The notes under the pieces: generated by a model | Database searches by the model: none | The model's input: only the letters and a program-made list of their open reading frames with translations | What the model was told of the DNA's origin: nothing | DNA from: Mytilus edulis | Taxonomy: Eukaryota; Mollusca; Bivalvia; Mytilida; Mytilidae | Length of the DNA: 64,000 nucleotides | Reading direction: 5' to 3' | Assembly: GCF_963676685.1 (NCBI RefSeq) | Contig: NC_092350.1 | Coordinates: 3,399,486-3,463,485 of the forward strand | In this document: one piece after another, positions 42,711-55,700 of the stretch | Layout of the letters: every line of letters begins with the position of its first letter | Numbering within the stretch: the first letter of the stretch is position 1 | Translations under genes and position numbers: made by a program

Positions 42711-45671
42711 CAAGCTCAATATCTATACTATTTTATGTGTAGTAAAAAATTAATCAGCATGCCTCTGTGTCCTAAAGGTACGACGCATAGTCGCATTTGT
42801 CATCCCTTCTTATGATTATTCAGTATGGGTTATTTTTGGAGAAAACCGGGGAAAACAGGCGTCCGGATAGTTTTTCCCTCATCAGATCGACTTTTAAGTC
42901 ATAGACGACCATAGATAAGACTTCCGGTTTTAATCTTTAAAACATAATTTTAATAATTACCCGCGGTCGGGACAATTATTTTCGTGTTATTCTGCATCTT
43001 TACTTTTGATTATACTCCTATAATATATAAAGAATCTCTATATAACATAGCAGTGATCGCCGTGGAGAAAAAACCTTGGAATTGATAATTAATTGCAAAT
43101 ACACTTTATTGATAATATACGTATGTTCATAGCATGTACAGAAACGCGAAAATCATGGAATTTAACAGAACACAAAACAAAACGGACTTTTGAAAAAAGG
43201 GAGAAGGTTTTAATTATTGTCCTGTCTTCAAGTTCCTATGACTTTTGATACCTTTTCCGAAATTCTCCAGACAAAAAATCTTTTACCAAAATTCTTTAAC
43301 AGTTTACATACTTTCAACCAAACTCTAAATGCCAGTGATTTCGCGGGTGTGTCCTGGTTAACAATTACTTATGCATTTTCCGAACCATCAACACCATTGA
43401 CCTTATCTACCAACAAAACTACCAGGACCTCCGCAATACCATCCCTGTCATTCAGCTTATACACAAATACTACCTCTAGCTGTTCATCAAATGTATTGTT
43501 ATAAATGGGTATTGATAATAATCTTAAAGAAACAACACATTTTATATTTCTAAATTTTATTGGGATCAATATCTGAAAACCTGAAAAATAACGGTCTTAG
43601 ATGATTTTCATGCACTAAGACAACTTTGGCAAACTCAATTTGGGGAGATCAAATTGCATATTTTTATAATTAGTACCAATTTTATCAGATAACATAACAT
43701 TTAACATAACGTCTATCAACTTATCAAGTTTACATAGCGGTAAAATTCAACTGTCAGTGAACAGGCACTTCGATCACGATTTTCACGGGTCTACATTAAA
43801 TTCACACTTTCAGGGGATAATGGGTTTATAAAACATGTTTGTCGTTACCTATTCATTCAGTCTCAGTGTTATTTGACACATCTTTTGGGTAGCTTTCCCT
43901 TAAATTCCATCGTGGCGAGTGCTTGTTTACGTATATTGGAAGTTGCCATTCCAACGAATGGTCACTTCCGGGTAACGGTACTTCTTTATAAAGTTATAAT
44001 AATACATAAAAGTATTATTAAGATATGATTAAATTACTTGCTGGCCTTCCTTTTACTGTGTAGGATATTTAATAATAGGAAATAATTACGTTAAGTACGT
44101 TTTTGTGTAGCGCCGTTAAGGAACTATTTTGTGATTTCAATGACGTCATATAGTAACGTAGGTGATAAGGCTACGAGTATGGAATTTTAAGGTTTATATT
44201 TATTATGTCACTTATTTATTGGAATTAAAGGCAAACTTTCGCGATTTTATGTATTTATAACGACATTTCGGTACATGAGCCAGAGTTTTCGTTAGTATTT
44301 CAAAGTTATAGTAGATTTTCAGTTCTGTGAGTCGCGGATGTATTTCACCGTCAAGTATAAATACGGCGTCGCACTAGCACTTTGGCATATCGTATCTGGC
44401 TATCAAGCAGAGCAGTACAATAAACCAAACAAACCCTTAAAGTCAAGCAAGCTATTTAGGTACAGGATGCATTTCGATATACAGCTATTTCACCTTAAGC
44501 TATGCGATAGCATTTCAAGCCTTTATTTATCTTTTTACATCTTTTGGAATATTTAACTAAAAGCTCACATAAGGACGTCAAGGAACCAAATATCGCTTTT
44601 ATAAATATTCCCGCTTAAGCAGGTCTTCAACAGTAAGTGGCTTCATATTAATACAAGATGAGGAACCAGTTCAATGTTTACAATTTCTCATAGCAGTTTT
44701 TGGCAAATTACACAAATTATTAAAGATGTAAAGATACGATGTCCCACCACGTTGACAACTTTCTTATATCGTAGTTTAATGAAATACGTATATTTCATTC
44801 TCTCATTATTGTATTGATAGGATAAAGTCTTGTAAATCTGTATTTATAAGTTATATCTGGGGTTCGGAAGGCCAGCATCTTACTATTACAATTTATGGTT
44901 ATACTATGTTATTGCTGATATTTGCATGCGTTATTTATTGAGATATACATGCCTACTGGACAAGAATAAAAGTCACTCTTTTACGCTGGATTCTTCATTT
45001 ATATATGATTATGCTGGAGTCAACAAACTACACTCAAAACAAGACAAAGTAACGGAACACTATCAATAAGCAATCATACGGAATTAAAAGTACACTCGAC
45101 CCCTACTCGCCCGCCTGTAACAGTATTTACCACGAAACCATCAATATGTAAACCAACCTCATTTACAGACAGGCACCTGTATATTACAGATCAACTATCT
45201 CATCTCAGCAGCCACGCCATCCAACACATGTCAATCAAAATACGTATACGGGACATTCAAATTAACCCAATGTAACAACAGAACTACCCTATGGTTATCA
45301 ACAAACAGTGTCTATAAACAATAAATACTAGTACCCAAGTTCTCATGACCAGAGTCATAATATACCAACAAAATCAAACTCCTCTGAAACAACCAGAGTT
45401 AACATGCATACTACAAAAATGAACCAGCATATGAATACAACTCTATCACATCAAAGGATGAAGAAATTAAAGAAAGAAAAAAAAACAGCAACACAGCGAT
45501 ATCCAACAAATGAAAAGAATTGATAGAAGCTAAGTCAAATGTCTATCCCGACCTACACAATTGCATCAGGTTCTATCATATGACAAGGACAACAAAAATT
45601 TAAATCCAATCTCAACAACAAGCCAGGAGCAAAATGTAGTATCGACTCCTAACATAGAACGAGAACCTCAC
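42711..45671. other. No gene recognised
   Basis: Long stretch with no ORF I can identify. 43960-44000 has CACTTCCGGG (ETS-like) and CTTTATAAAG words, and 45110-45650 is A/C-rich with polar, stop-rich translations that might be a worn gag or ORF1. Neither is strong enough to call. Confidence 0.4.
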
Positions 45672-48095
45672 AAATAGCCCTGTACTAAGTACTCCTTTCC
45701 GCAAAGATAGAGAAAATTTCTGGATAAGGGAGTTAGGGACTGCAATGCCATATGGTTGCAATGACAATATTAAAAGAGTAGGAAATTTGTCAAGTCCTGC
45801 CTGCAGTGATATTAATGTAATGAGTTTATTTAATACTACCTTACGACAACAACGTAGTCATGGGCAAAAACATTACCATCGGCCTAATGTAAAAAAGTCT
45901 TCCAAATCTAGATCACTCTCTTGGAGCTTTGATGACATTTTTTCACATCTTCATCATCCACTAGGGTTACATTACATAAGAACTATTCTCTTTTCACTGC
46001 CAGTTAATTTTCTAAAACGTTTGAGAGATTATGCACTTGACAAAGGAGGCACCAATACATTTTCTGCAATATACAGACTAGTCAGTATTATTTGTGATGT
46101 AGCTCTTTTCCGTCTTTTCAAACCAGTAAGATCGGAACCTTTACATGAGGAAAAGAGGAAATTCCTTACTGTTGATTTTGCCAATAGAGGAATTGATGCA
46201 ATCAATATCAGCAACGTTCTACATCACAAGGAGGTAACATCTAAAATTCCTATTTATTTTCAAAATCAATCTGTTCCTATTGTATCCTACATTTACACCA
46301 AAACCATTGCACCTAAAATATTTGACTATAAACAAGCATTGCAGGACCTTGACTTAGAACAATACTTAAAAAGCCCTCCGACATGAGACTGTTCCCACTC
46401 ACCTTATAATTACAGCCCCTCTGGTCATGTTATAACTGGAGATCTAAACATAATTCAACATGAAAATCTCCGAAAGGTGATTTCTCATGGTCCTAAGTTT
46501 AGAGAACCCCAACACATCAATTGGAACCATAACTTCAAAATTATTATGGATTCCATTGAGGACTACGCCAGAGCATGGGCTAAGCGAGAAGAAGTTGAAC
46601 TGGACACTTTGTCAGAATGGGTTAAAACTATCAGGTCTCTGATAAAACGTCGCATTCACAAGTTGAAAAACTGTGTGAACGATCGACCAAAGTCCATTTC
46701 CAGAGACAAAGAGGCCATGAAATGTCTATCATCTCTTCATGATAAGTATGTTGTTGTTCCTGTGGACAAAGCTTCAAATAATATTGTCTTTGTATGTAAA
46801 TCGTATTACTACGAATGTCTTGTAAAGGAATTGGGTATAGGGGAGCACTCAGGTAATCCCACATACAAAGACATATCATTTGACAAAGATGAGATTTTAG
46901 CAAATCATAAGTCCTTCATGGCTTCAATAAACATTACATTGAAGACCAAATCGGAGGACTTACCTTGTTTGTATTGGATACCAAAGCTTCATAAAATTCC
47001 GTACAAACAACGGTATATTGCTGGCTCATCTGCATGTTCCACTAAACAATTGTCCATTAGATTGACTAAAATTTTATCCGCAGTGAAAGAGGGTCTTCAG
47101 AAATACTGTGAAACTGTTTACTCGCGTAGTGGTATTAACCATATGTGGATTCTTAAAAATTCTAAAGAACTTCTAAACAATTTTAAGTCTCGGTCTATTT
47201 CTGAAATTAGTTCTATCAAACTTTTGATTTTTCAACCCTGTATACCACCATTCCCCATGTGAAATTGAAAAATCGCCTAAAAGAAATAATCCATAATGGC
47301 TTTCAACATATAAATGGTAGCATACGCTATAAATTTATTACTTTGGGATTTCATAAGGCATATTTCGTTAATAGTGACAAACAAAAAGGTAAAACATGCT
47401 ACACAAAAGAACAAGTGGTCAGTATGCTGGAGTTTCTTATCGACAACATATTTGTTGAGTTTGGAGGTAGACTTTTTCAACAAATTGTCGGCATTCCTAT
47501 GGGAACAAACTGCGCGCCTCTCCTTGCTGACCTCTTCTTGTTTTCATATGAATCGGAGTTCCTTCAGACACTTGTCAAAAACAAGAAGATTAAAGAAGCC
47601 AGGTTATTTAATTTCACTTTCAGATATATTGATGATGTTCTTTCCATTAACAATCCGAACTTTTCTGATTGGGTTCCATTAATATATCAACCAGAACTAG
47701 AAATTAAAGAGACAACAGACACGGCTTCATCCGCCTCATTTTTAGACTTATATCTCGAATGTGACATGCACAGTCATCTTAGTACCAGAATCTATGACAA
47801 ACGAGACGATTTTGATTTTGAAATTATCAATTTCCCTTACCTTAGTAGCAATATACCAACTTCACCTGCATATGGAATATACATTTCCCAACTTATTCGG
47901 TATACAAGAGCTTGCAGCTCCTACTCAGACTTTGATAAACGTCACCAGTGTCTGAGCAGAAAGTTGGTGAACCAGGGGTATGTCAAAGAACGTCTCGTCC
48001 TTTTCCTAAAAAAAGTTCATCGGAAGGTACCCAGAACTTGTTGAAAAATATTCCGTATCAACTTCACAAATAATACACGATGGTCTTGAAGTATA
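45672..48095 (+). pseudogene. Second Naiad-type Penelope-like copy, 5'-truncated
   Basis: Closely similar at DNA level to 20480-22884. It starts within the end of the GIY-YIG domain (LSTPFRKDRENFWIRELG), so the nuclease is missing; 5' truncation is the normal fate of target-primed copies. RT motifs are all present: LYWIPKLHKIPYKQRYIAG, GIPMGTNCAPLLADLFL and FRYIDDVLSINNP. A TGA near 46386 hits the first Cys of the cysteine motif, a one-base deletion near 47222 breaks the catalytic strand frame, and a one-base insertion near 48010 shifts the C-terminus. Confidence 0.88.
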
Positions 48096-48109
48096 GATTT
48101 TGCGTACTG

Positions 48110-48451
48110 ACGTTGTTTATCATCTTAATAACGTGTTATATTATTCTTTTATTTGTCTTTATTAATATTACTTTTACTGTTAAGTCTGTTTTTTGAGATA
48201 TCCTTTTGACGTAACTCTGTGCTTATGTATCCCATCATACTTTGAACGACAAAATTATTTTATGATGTGACTCTGTACCTATGTATCTTGTCATACTTTG
48301 AATGACAAAATTATTTTATTTATTAATATTACTTTTACTGTTAACCTACTTTTTTTGTTATATACATTTGACGTGACTCTGTACTTATGTATCCCGTCAT
48401 ATTTTGAACCACACTATTATTTTATTTATTATTATTAACTGTTAAGTCAGC
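48110..48451 (+). repeat. 3' tandem repeats of the second Naiad-type copy
   Basis: About three degenerate units containing CATACTTTGAACGACAAAATTA and TTACTTTTACTGTTAA, as after the first copy. They end directly at the Ngaro-like element's outer repeat. Confidence 0.7.
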
Positions 48452-48553
48452 TTCTTCTTCCGTTAATACCCATATATCAAAACCACATATTATTCTCATA
48501 ATAATAATAACAAGAAATAGTAAAGTGCAATACCACACGACAGAGCCGATGGC
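48452..48553 (-). repeat. Split direct repeat B2, 102 bp
   Basis: Identical by eye over 102 bases to 48876-48977. Abuts the preceding Penelope-like 3' repeats, so it is the element's outer 3' end. Confidence 0.9.
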
Positions 48554-48875
48554 TGGTTTAATTACCATTTAATAATAATATATCTCATGTACATAATATA
48601 AACATCTTTATAGTGTCCTCGTATAAATATGTAAATAGTTCATTCAGTGAACCCACACATGTAAAGCAAAATAATCTCTTAATGCATGATACAAAATCTA
48701 TGAAAACCGTAGTATTAAAAAATAAACGTGACCGATCGAGTGGACCCTGTCGTGCCGAATGATTTAACCGCCAAATCAGATGAAACACATAACCTAAAAA
48801 CGCCACCTATGGGCAGACAATTCAGAAGAAAATAATTTCATACTAATTCATAAATTCAAACGATTGAAATTATAT

Positions 48876-48977
48876 TTCTTCTTCCGTTAATACCCATATA
48901 TCAAAACCACATATTATTCTCATAATAATAATAACAAGAAATAGTAAAGTGCAATACCACACGACAGAGCCGATGGC
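48876..48977 (-). repeat. Split direct repeat B1, 102 bp
   Basis: Identical copy of B2, placed about 80 bases downstream of the recombinase stop. The 322 bp between B1 and B2 would be A2. Confidence 0.9.
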
Positions 48978-49054
48978 CGAAACACAAAGAACGGGAAAAT
49001 TTTAAGAAAGTTTTATATCATGCAATAAAAGAATTCAAAATTCAAGCAATAAAT

Positions 49055-50053
49055 CTATAACCCTAAATTTTTGGAGACTTTAAGCAAATCTTCTAAGGAG
49101 TCCTTAACATAACCATCTTTGGCCGTTTCAGAACGCCATCTACCGTGCCTCTTAAAAAGGCGGTCTGGTAAACCCAAATTAGCACAAACACTAGCACCCC
49201 CAGACCTCAAACTGTGCAATCCATATCGCTTTATGTTATGAACAAAAGGCTTGAAAGCCTCAATAAAGAGCTCACGCATCCTTGAATACGACAAAGGGGT
49301 ATTTCCTTTACGCAAAACATAGGCATCTTTACATTTTGTTAGATTTCGAAAAATAAACTCATCAGAATCACATGAAATATCAGCCCACTGCAAATATAAT
49401 TCCATGTTTTTAACGGGACACTTATTTGAATGTGTACGAGCGATTAATACTGAATTTCCATCTCTATATACATCTGTTTTACTATGTTGTATTAGAATTG
49501 ACATATAACACTCTAAAATAACTACATCACTTCTTCTAATATTAAGCATCTCAGAAACTCTTAAAAAAACAGCAAATGCAGTGAAACACGCACAAATTAT
49601 ACGTTGATTATACAAGTTACCAAAAGAAAACATGGCATCATACATTTTATGCAGCAATTCTACTGAAATAGGTTCCTTTTTATTCGTAGGAGTAGCCAAA
49701 CTGCGTTTCGCACCTTCTAACACATTAACAACTAAAGACGGATCAGTCGGTGAACATAAAGATCCAATTAGTGAATGTATCCACTTTAAAGAATAAAACG
49801 CCTGAACAACTGGACTAACAGTATTGCTCGACTGTGTCAGAGAAGCTAAATATATAGCTACGTGAAAAGCTTTAGCTGGTAGAATATCACAATTTTCAAT
49901 TCCGTTAAATATAGCCCATTTTTTCCATCGTAAAAAACTTTGATAATACCCTTTTGTTGTAGATGCTGCTCGAGATTCCGAAAGTAATTCTGGAAGTAAA
50001 TTCACTTTACTAAGTAAAGAGACAGGTAGATTCTGCAATTCTCCAGCGAAAGC
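49055..50053 (-). CDS. Tyrosine recombinase of the Ngaro-like element
   Basis: About 332 codons, open throughout. The N-terminal core-binding part (ASTTKGYYQSFLRWKKWA) is followed by the catalytic fold: first Arg in FLRVSEML, Lys region KTDVYRDGN, LHSLRSGGAS (H-x-x-R), KRHGRWRSE, and nucleophile Tyr in KDGYVKDS. The enzyme joins element circles to target DNA through a covalent 3'-phosphotyrosine. No ATG occurs before about codon 137. The frame begins at a perfect splice-acceptor-like TTTTTGCAG (AG at 50055-50054), and a TAA lies about 30 bases upstream, so it is probably expressed from a spliced RNA. Confidence 0.85.
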   Translation of the reverse strand, partial: AFAGELQNLPVSLLSKVNLLPELLSESRAASTTKGYYQSFLRWKKWAIFNGIENCDILPAKAFHVAIYLASLTQSSNTVSPVVQAFYSLKWIHSLIGSLCSPTDPSLVVNVLEGAKRSLATPTNKKEPISVELLHKMYDAMFSFGNLYNQRIICACFTAFAVFLRVSEMLNIRRSDVVILECYMSILIQHSKTDVYRDGNSVLIARTHSNKCPVKNMELYLQWADISCDSDEFIFRNLTKCKDAYVLRKGNTPLSYSRMRELFIEAFKPFVHNIKRYGLHSLRSGGASVCANLGLPDRLFKRHGRWRSETAKDGYVKDSLEDLLKVSKNLGL

Positions 50054-50255
50054 CTGCAAAAATATATGTGTAATTGAAAGGAAACATTAATAATGAAAAT
50101 CATTTAAAATCATTACAATCATATTAATACTACAATCTAAATGTCACTGTAATATTCGCCACTGTCAACACAAACACACAAGAAATCCATGTTAAATTAC
50201 ATTCTACAAGAAAAGATCAAGAGAGATCTATAATACATGCTCACATCAAAATGAG

Positions 50256-52108
50256 CTAACTGGATGAAAAATCCATCCGTAATGCTAACATGCGAAAAGT
50301 TAAATCAACATTGCCAAATATGGCCTTCTTACTCTTACCAGCTATATAAGCATTTTTGTAAGTAGGAAGATCTATAATATTTATCACCTCAGAAATAAAC
50401 CCATCACCAAAAGGACAAAGCATTGGCCAAAAACTGGCAGAGGGCCAGTAAGGTAAAATTAAAGTACCAACAGCTTTACACTGCCGCATATACATCAATA
50501 CACGTGGGATCAAAGAAACCGGTGGAACAAATAACCCGTTGATCCCTCGCCAATCAACCGTGAACGCATCAACACCTGATGAATTCACATTCCAAAATCT
50601 GGAATAAAAAACGTGCAATTTAAAATTGTCGTCAGAGGCAAACCAATCAACCTCGTGAGGTCCCCAAAGGGATTCAACTATCTGAAATACAAATTCAGAA
50701 ATAGCCCAATCATCTAAATCAATAATTCTACTTAGATAATCAGCTCTCTCGTTCTCAGTACGTGGGATCCATACCATATCTATATTAACATTGTGTTTAA
50801 TACATGTGCTAAAAATGTCTAACGCTAACTTTTGCAGAACTGATTTAGTGCTCCCTTTACTAACAATGCTAACAACATTTTGATTGTCAGTAAACCATTT
50901 TACATTCTTGCCATTTAAAAGTTTATAAGCGACAAAAATACATTTTTCACCGCAGTCAACTCCTTCCATGTAGAACTAGTAGAAACTTCAGATTCTAACC
51001 ACGTACCAAGAGCAATATTATATGGGTTTTCCACGATATAACCACCGTAACCCGTATAACTTGCATCACTATATACAATAGTCTGCCAAGATACATCAGT
51101 CTTAAAAGGTTTAACATTGGCTTCATGTAAATTAAACCTCCAAAAATTAATTTGATCAATACTGTCTACAGATAAATGTATATAACTGTTCCATGAATGA
51201 ACACTATTAATGTCAATAGACAAATGTTTAGTCATTAAATATACTATATTGCCTATAACGGGAGACGTAGATATAATCTGTCCTACCAAGGAAGCTACCT
51301 TCCTTACAAATACTTTACCACTTTTGGTGAAACACATATCAATATCTGAAATGGTACTCATAATCTTATCAATACGATTGTCAGGGATAGTAAAAATGCC
51401 TTTATCTGTATCAATATGAGTGCCTAAAAAAGTTAGATTTTTAGTAGGTGTCCACATAGACTTTTCGGCTTTAGGTACAAAACCGCTACTAATTATGTCT
51501 TGTTTAACCTGTATAGACATTTGAGTACACAATTCCTTATCATCATGTACACCAAGCCCATCGTCCAAGTACATAATTATCTGCTTGCCTTCTCCTCTCC
51601 ACTTTTTAATAAGTGGTCTAGTTAGTTCGGTAAATATGTAACAAGCCGTACTGAGACCAAACGGTAATACTAGAAATTTGAAATATTTTTTAACACCGTT
51701 TAATTCCCATGCAAAACCTAGATATTTAGTGTGAGGCGGGAAGATATCGACGTGATGATATGCAGAACGAACATCATACTTACAAATATATGAATGTGCA
51801 TTAATATAATGTTTTGCAATACGCATATCTTCAAATTTTACACTCTGCTTCCATAAATGTCTGTTAATTTCTCTCAAATCTAAAATTAACCGTTTTTTGT
51901 TGTTTGACTGAACAGCAACAGTTAAAGGATTCACAACAAATGGAATATCTAATGTCTCCACAATTAAACATCTAGCTAATAAATCGTTAATAGCCGATTT
52001 TACAAAATCTGCATTATTCAAAGCTGATACATTATTAGATAAACAAGTCAATATAGGATTGGAATAGAAAGGTAAAATATAACCATGTCTAATAGTATCT
52101 TTAAAAAA
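50256..52108 (-). pseudogene. RT-RNase H of the Ngaro-like element, one frameshift
   Basis: RT from about 52108, with NKKRLILDLREINRHLW, YDVRSAYHHVDIF (catalytic Asp), VLPFGLSTACYIFTEL and IMYLDDGLGVH. RNase H starts YSDASYTGYGGY. A single frame change near 50930 separates STWKELTAVKN from LLNGKNVKWFTDNQNVV, after which RNase H ends with IPRTENERADYLSR. A conserved DIRS-group tail follows (VDWFASDDN...FYSRFWN, LILPYWPSASFWPML) to a stop at 50256. The polymerase copies the element RNA. The frameshift lies next to runs of A/T, so sequencing error is possible. Confidence 0.85.
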
Positions 52109-52133
52109 TTAAATTTACCGCGCTGAAGTACGT

Positions 52134-52390
52134 CCATTATTCATAGTTCATTATTCATTATTCAATAATGAATAATGAAATAGTTCATTATTCACTATTC
52201 AATATTGAAAAATGAATAATGAATAATGAAATGGTTTATGTTTCATTATTCAAATTGAAGCGGTGAATAGTGAAAAAAATATAAAAAAAATTGACCGTGA
52301 CACTATAGCTATATTTTGATTCGCAATGACCATAAGAGGGTTTACGGACGACCTAAATGCCACAATATGCATAAAAAATGAGAAAATATA
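52134..52390. repeat. AATAATGAA palindromic cluster and diverged satellite edge
   Basis: 52134-52250 consists of TTCATTATTC and GAATAATGAA words in both orientations, forming nested inverted repeats. 52300-52385 (GCAATGACCATAAGAGGGTT...CGACCTAAATGCC) is a distant version of the satellite words CGCAACGCATATTAGAGGAC...TTAAATGTCG. So the satellite once began here. Confidence 0.65.
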
Positions 52391-52397
52391 AAAAAAA

Positions 52398-52706
52398 AAA
52401 AGAAGATGTGGTATCATTGCCAATGAAACAAACATCCACAAAAGACCAAAATGACACAGACATCAACAACTATAGCTCACCGTACAGCCTACAACAATGA
52501 GCAAAGCCCATACCGCATAGTCAGCTATAAAAGGCCCCAATAAGACAATGTAAAACAATTTAAACAAGACAACTAAAAGCCTTATTTATTTTATAAAATG
52601 AACGAAAAACAAATATGTAACACATAAACAAACGACAACCACTAAATTACAGACTCCTGACTTGGGACAGACACATACATAAATAATGGACGGGGTTAAA
52701 CATGTT
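52398..52706 (+). repeat. Dispersed repeat A, copy 2, inserted in the satellite edge
   Basis: Same ordered words as 31583-31965. Lies between a diverged satellite unit and the first good unit, which resumes at 52707 (AGCCAATTTTGAATAATG). Confidence 0.65.
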
Positions 52707-55700
52707 AGCCAATTTTGAATAATGAAATGGATATTTTGAATAATGGAATGGACTGCTGCGACCCTTTAGCCCCTAATTATAGATTAACTTTTTACCTCAT
52801 TCGAAAGCTTATAACGAAAGGAACAAAATGTATATAGTCAACATGTTCCGCAACGCATATTAGAGGACTTAAATGTCGAAATACGCATGAAAGTTAAGAA
52901 ATAGCCAATTTTGAATAATGAAATGGATATTTTGAATAATGGAATGGACTGCTGCGACCCTTTATCCCCTAATTATAGATAAACCTTATACCTCATTCGA
53001 AAGCTTATAACGAGAGGAACAAAATGTATATAGTCAACATGTTCAGCAACGCATATTAGAGGACTTAAATGTCGAAATACGCGTGAAAATTAAGAAATAG
53101 CCAATTTTGAATAATGAAATGGATATTTTGAATAATGGAATGGACTGCTGCGACCCTTTAGCCCCTAATTATAGATAAACCTTCTACCTCATTCGAAAGC
53201 TTATAACGAGAGGAACAAAATGTATATAGTCAACATGTTCAGCAACGCATATTAGAGGACTCAAATGTCGAAATACGCGTGAAAATTAAGAAATAGCCAA
53301 TTTTGAATAATGAAATGGATATTTTGAATAATGGAATGGACTGCTGCGACCCTTTAGCCCCTAATTATAGATAAACCTTATACCTAATTCGAAAGCTTAT
53401 AACGAGAGGAACAAAATGTATATAGTCAACATGTTCAGCAACGCATATTAGAAGACTTAAATGTCGAAATACGCATGAAAATTAAGAAATAGCCAATTTT
53501 GAATAATGAAATGGATATTTTGAATAATAGAATGGACTGCTGCGACCCTTTAGCCCCTAATTATAGATAAACCTTATACATCACTTGAAAGCTTATAACG
53601 AGAGGAACAAAATGTATATAGTCAACATGTTCAGCAACGCATATTAGAGGACTTAAAAATCGAAATACGCGTGAAAATTAAGAAATAGCCAATTTTGAAT
53701 AATGAAATGGATATTTTGAATAATGGAATGGACTGCTGCGACCCTTCAGCCCCTAATTATAGATAAACCTTCTACCTCATTCGAAAGCTTATAACGAGAG
53801 GAACAAAATGTGTATAGTCAACATGTTCCGCAACGCATATTAGAGGACTTAAATGTCGAAATACGAGTGGAAATCAAGAAATAGCCAATTTTGAATAATG
53901 AAATAGATATTTTGAATAATGGAATGGACTGCTGCGACCCTTTAGCCCCTTGTTATAGATAACCTTTATACCTCATTCGAAAGCTTATAACGAGAGGAAC
54001 AAAATGTATATAGTCAACATGTTCAGGAACGCATATTAAAGCACTTAAATGTCGAAATACGTTTGAAAGATTAGAAATAGCCAATTTTGAATAATGAAAT
54101 AGATATTTTGAATAATGGAATGGACTGCTGCGACCCTTTAGCCCCTTGTTATAGATAACCTTTATACCTCATTCGAAAGCTTATAACGAAAGGAACAAAA
54201 TGTATATAGTCGACATGTTCAGCAACGCATATTAGAGGACTTAAATGTCGAAATACGCGTGAAAATTAAGAAATAGCCAATTTTGAATAATGAAATGGAT
54301 ATTTTGAATAATGGAATGGACTGCTGCGACCCTTTATCCCCTAATTATAGATAAACCTTCTACCTCATTCGAAAGCTTATAACGAGAGGAACAAAATGTA
54401 TATAGCCAACATGTTCAGCAACGCATATTAGAGGACTTAAATGTCGAAATACGCGTGAAAATTAAGAAATACCAAATTTTGAATAATGAAATGGATATTT
54501 TGAATAATGGAATGGACTGCTGCGACCCTTTAGCCCCTAATTATAGATAAACCTTATACCTCATTCGAAAGCTTATTACGAGAGGAACAAAATGTATATA
54601 GTCAACATGTTCCGCAACGCATATTAGAGGACTTAAATGTCGAAATACGAGTGAAAATTAAGAAATAGCCAATTTTGAATAATGAAATGGATATTTTGAA
54701 TAATGGAATGGACTGCTGCGACCCTTTAGCCCCTTATTATAGATAAACCTTATACCTCATTCGAAAGCTTATAACGAGAGGAACACACAATGTATATAAT
54801 CAACATGTTCCGCAACGCTTTTTAGAGGAGTAACGAAGGACTTAAGTATCGAAATACGCGTGAAAATTAAGAAATAGCCAATTTTGAATAATGAAATGGA
54901 TATTTTGAATAATGGAATGGACTGCTGCGACCCTTTATCCCCTAATTATAGATAAACCTTCTACCTCATTCGAAAGCTTATAACGAGAGGAACAAAATGT
55001 ATATAGCCAACATGTTCAGCAACGCATATTAGAGGACTTAAATGTCGAAATACGCGTGAAAATTAAGAAATACCAAATTTTGAATAATGAAATGGATATT
55101 TTGAATAATGGAATGGACTGCTGCGACCCTTTAGCCCCTAATTATAGATAAACCTTATACCTCATTCGAAAGCTTATTACGAGAGGAACAAAATGTATAT
55201 AGTCAACATGTTCCGCAACGCATATTAGAGGACTTAAATGTCGAAATACGAGTGAAAATTAAGAAATAGCCAATTTTGAATAATGAAATGGATATTTTGA
55301 ATAATGGAATGGACTGCTGCGACCCTTTAGCCCCTTATTATAGATAAACCTTATACCTCATTCGAAAGCTTATAACGAGAGGAACACACAATGTATATAA
55401 TCAACATGTTCCGCAACGCTTTTTAGAGGAGTAACGAAGGACTTAAGTATCGAAATACGCGTGAAAATTAAGAAATAGCCAATTTTGAATAATGAAATGG
55501 ATATTTTGAATAATGGAATGGAGTGCTACGACCCTTTAGCCCCTAATTATAGATAAACTTTTTACCTCATTCGAAAGCTTATAAGGAGAGGAACAAAATG
55601 TTTATAGTCAACATGTTCAGGAACGCATATTAGAGCACTTAAATGTCGAAATACGTTTGAAAGATAAGAAATAGCCAATTTTGAAAAATGAAATGGATAT

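Larger units (their letters stand above)
48452..52110 (-). mobile_element. Tyrosine-recombinase retrotransposon with split direct repeats (Ngaro/PAT-like)
   Basis: Minus-strand order: RT, RNase H, a conserved post-RNase H domain, tyrosine recombinase, then repeat B1 (48876-48977), a 322-bp spacer and repeat B2 (48452-48553). The layout ORFs-B1-A2-B2 is the split-direct-repeat structure of Ngaro and PAT elements; the usual first A repeat at the 5' end is absent because the element is truncated before the RT. No gag and no methyltransferase domain are seen, which favours Ngaro. Such elements integrate circular DNA by recombinase instead of an integrase and leave no target duplication. Confidence 0.85.

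Noticed and set aside
43900..45000. Solo LTR or promoter with first exon
   Set aside because: ETS-like and TATA-like words are present, but no paired repeat, primer site or coding exon could be found.
49055..50053. Phage or bacterial integrase acquired by transfer
   Set aside because: It follows an RT-RNase H on the same strand and precedes split direct repeats, so it belongs to a YR retrotransposon.
50320..50345. Splice donor GTAAGA joining RT-RNase H to the recombinase
   Set aside because: The donor phase does not match the recombinase frame at the 50053 acceptor.
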